From CAZFIO01 sp964519585 (GTDB lineage: Bacteria > Bacillota > Clostridia > Tissierellales > Tissierellaceae), in assembly GCA_964519585.1 (NCBI GenBank), contig CAZFIO010000031.1, positions 1 through 15,630 of the forward strand: a DNA stretch of 15,630 nt. The letters are read 5' to 3'. Below, one piece after another: positions 15,552-15,630 of the stretch. The translations under genes were made by a program, and so were the position numbers. Below the pieces are notes generated by a model. The model had not been told where the DNA came from and made no database searches. It saw only the letters and a list, made by a program, of their open reading frames with translations. The stretch's first letter is position 1; the number at the start of each line of letters is the position of its first letter.

Positions 15552-15562
15552 AATTTCACCCC

Positions 15563-15630
15563 CTATATTATTAACATAGCATCACCAAAGCTGAAAAATC
15601 TATATTTGTTTTCTATAGCAGAATTATAAG
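15563..15630 (-). CDS. queA: S-adenosylmethionine:tRNA ribosyltransferase-isomerase QueA, C-terminal end only
   Basis: The last 22 codons of a gene that runs off the right edge. They read YNSAIENKYRFFSFGDAMLII then TAG; YRFFSFGDAML is the hallmark C-terminus of QueA, which converts tRNA-bound preQ1 to epoxyqueuosine using the ribosyl part of SAM. It ends 11 bases before tgt, and its stop merges with the tgt ribosome binding site. This is the standard queA-tgt pair. Confidence 0.93.
   Translation of the reverse strand, partial: YNSAIENKYRFFSFGDAMLII

Noticed and set aside
422..15600. Plus-strand open frames of 60-140 codons opposite the genes
   Set aside because: They lie antisense to well-supported genes, lack ribosome binding sites and recognisable domains, and are rich in Ser, Pro and Leu as expected of shadow frames.

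Overview
The window reads as chromosomal core DNA of a low-GC, anaerobic Bacillota, most likely Clostridia or Tissierellia. The evidence is AT-rich coding with strong AGGAGG-type ribosome binding sites, a T-box leader on aspS, a HemZ-type radical SAM protein, separate secD and secF genes, and a TIGR04086/YrzE-type membrane protein beside yajC. All 16 genes lie on the minus strand, so transcription runs from high to low coordinates. I see no tRNA, rRNA, CRISPR array, insertion sequence or prophage.

In transcription order: (1) 15630-14102: the 3' end of queA, then tgt and yajC, i.e. queuosine tRNA modification followed by the Sec accessory YajC, closed by a hairpin terminator. (2) 13975-13604: a four-helix membrane protein (TIGR04086/YrzE-like) whose ribosome binding site lies in a possible hairpin. 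(3) 13603-11248: a leader with a strong terminator hairpin, then secD and a damaged secF carrying two in-frame TAG codons; a terminator overlaps the secF stop. (4) 11135-3372: recJ, rel, dtd, a glyoxalase II-like metallo-beta-lactamase, hemZ and an NAD(P)-type malic enzyme, in a close-packed run with one weak hairpin before hemZ. (5) 3385-1: promoter and Asp-type T-box, then aspS, tcdA, an RseC-family membrane protein and the start of a CsoR/CstR-family regulator that runs off the left edge.

Most of this is the conserved Bacillota order queA-tgt-yajC-yrzE-secDF-recJ-rel-dtd-aspS-tcdA known from Bacillus subtilis. It combines tRNA modification and charging (queA, tgt, dtd, aspS, tcdA), protein export (yajC, secD, secF), DNA repair (recJ) and the stringent response (rel). 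Three departures stand out: apt is absent between recJ and rel; a malic enzyme occupies the place where hisS is commonly found before aspS; and secF appears broken.

I did not find a convincing new multi-gene system. The items most worth a second look are the local lesion in secF, the possible attenuator before secD, the T-box base that does not match the usual tRNA-Asp discriminator, a G8 tract at the ACT domain of rel, and the RseC plus Cys-Cys CsoR-family pair at the left edge. TAG ends 10 of the 15 genes whose stop is visible and TGA ends none, which argues against TAG being read as a sense codon here.
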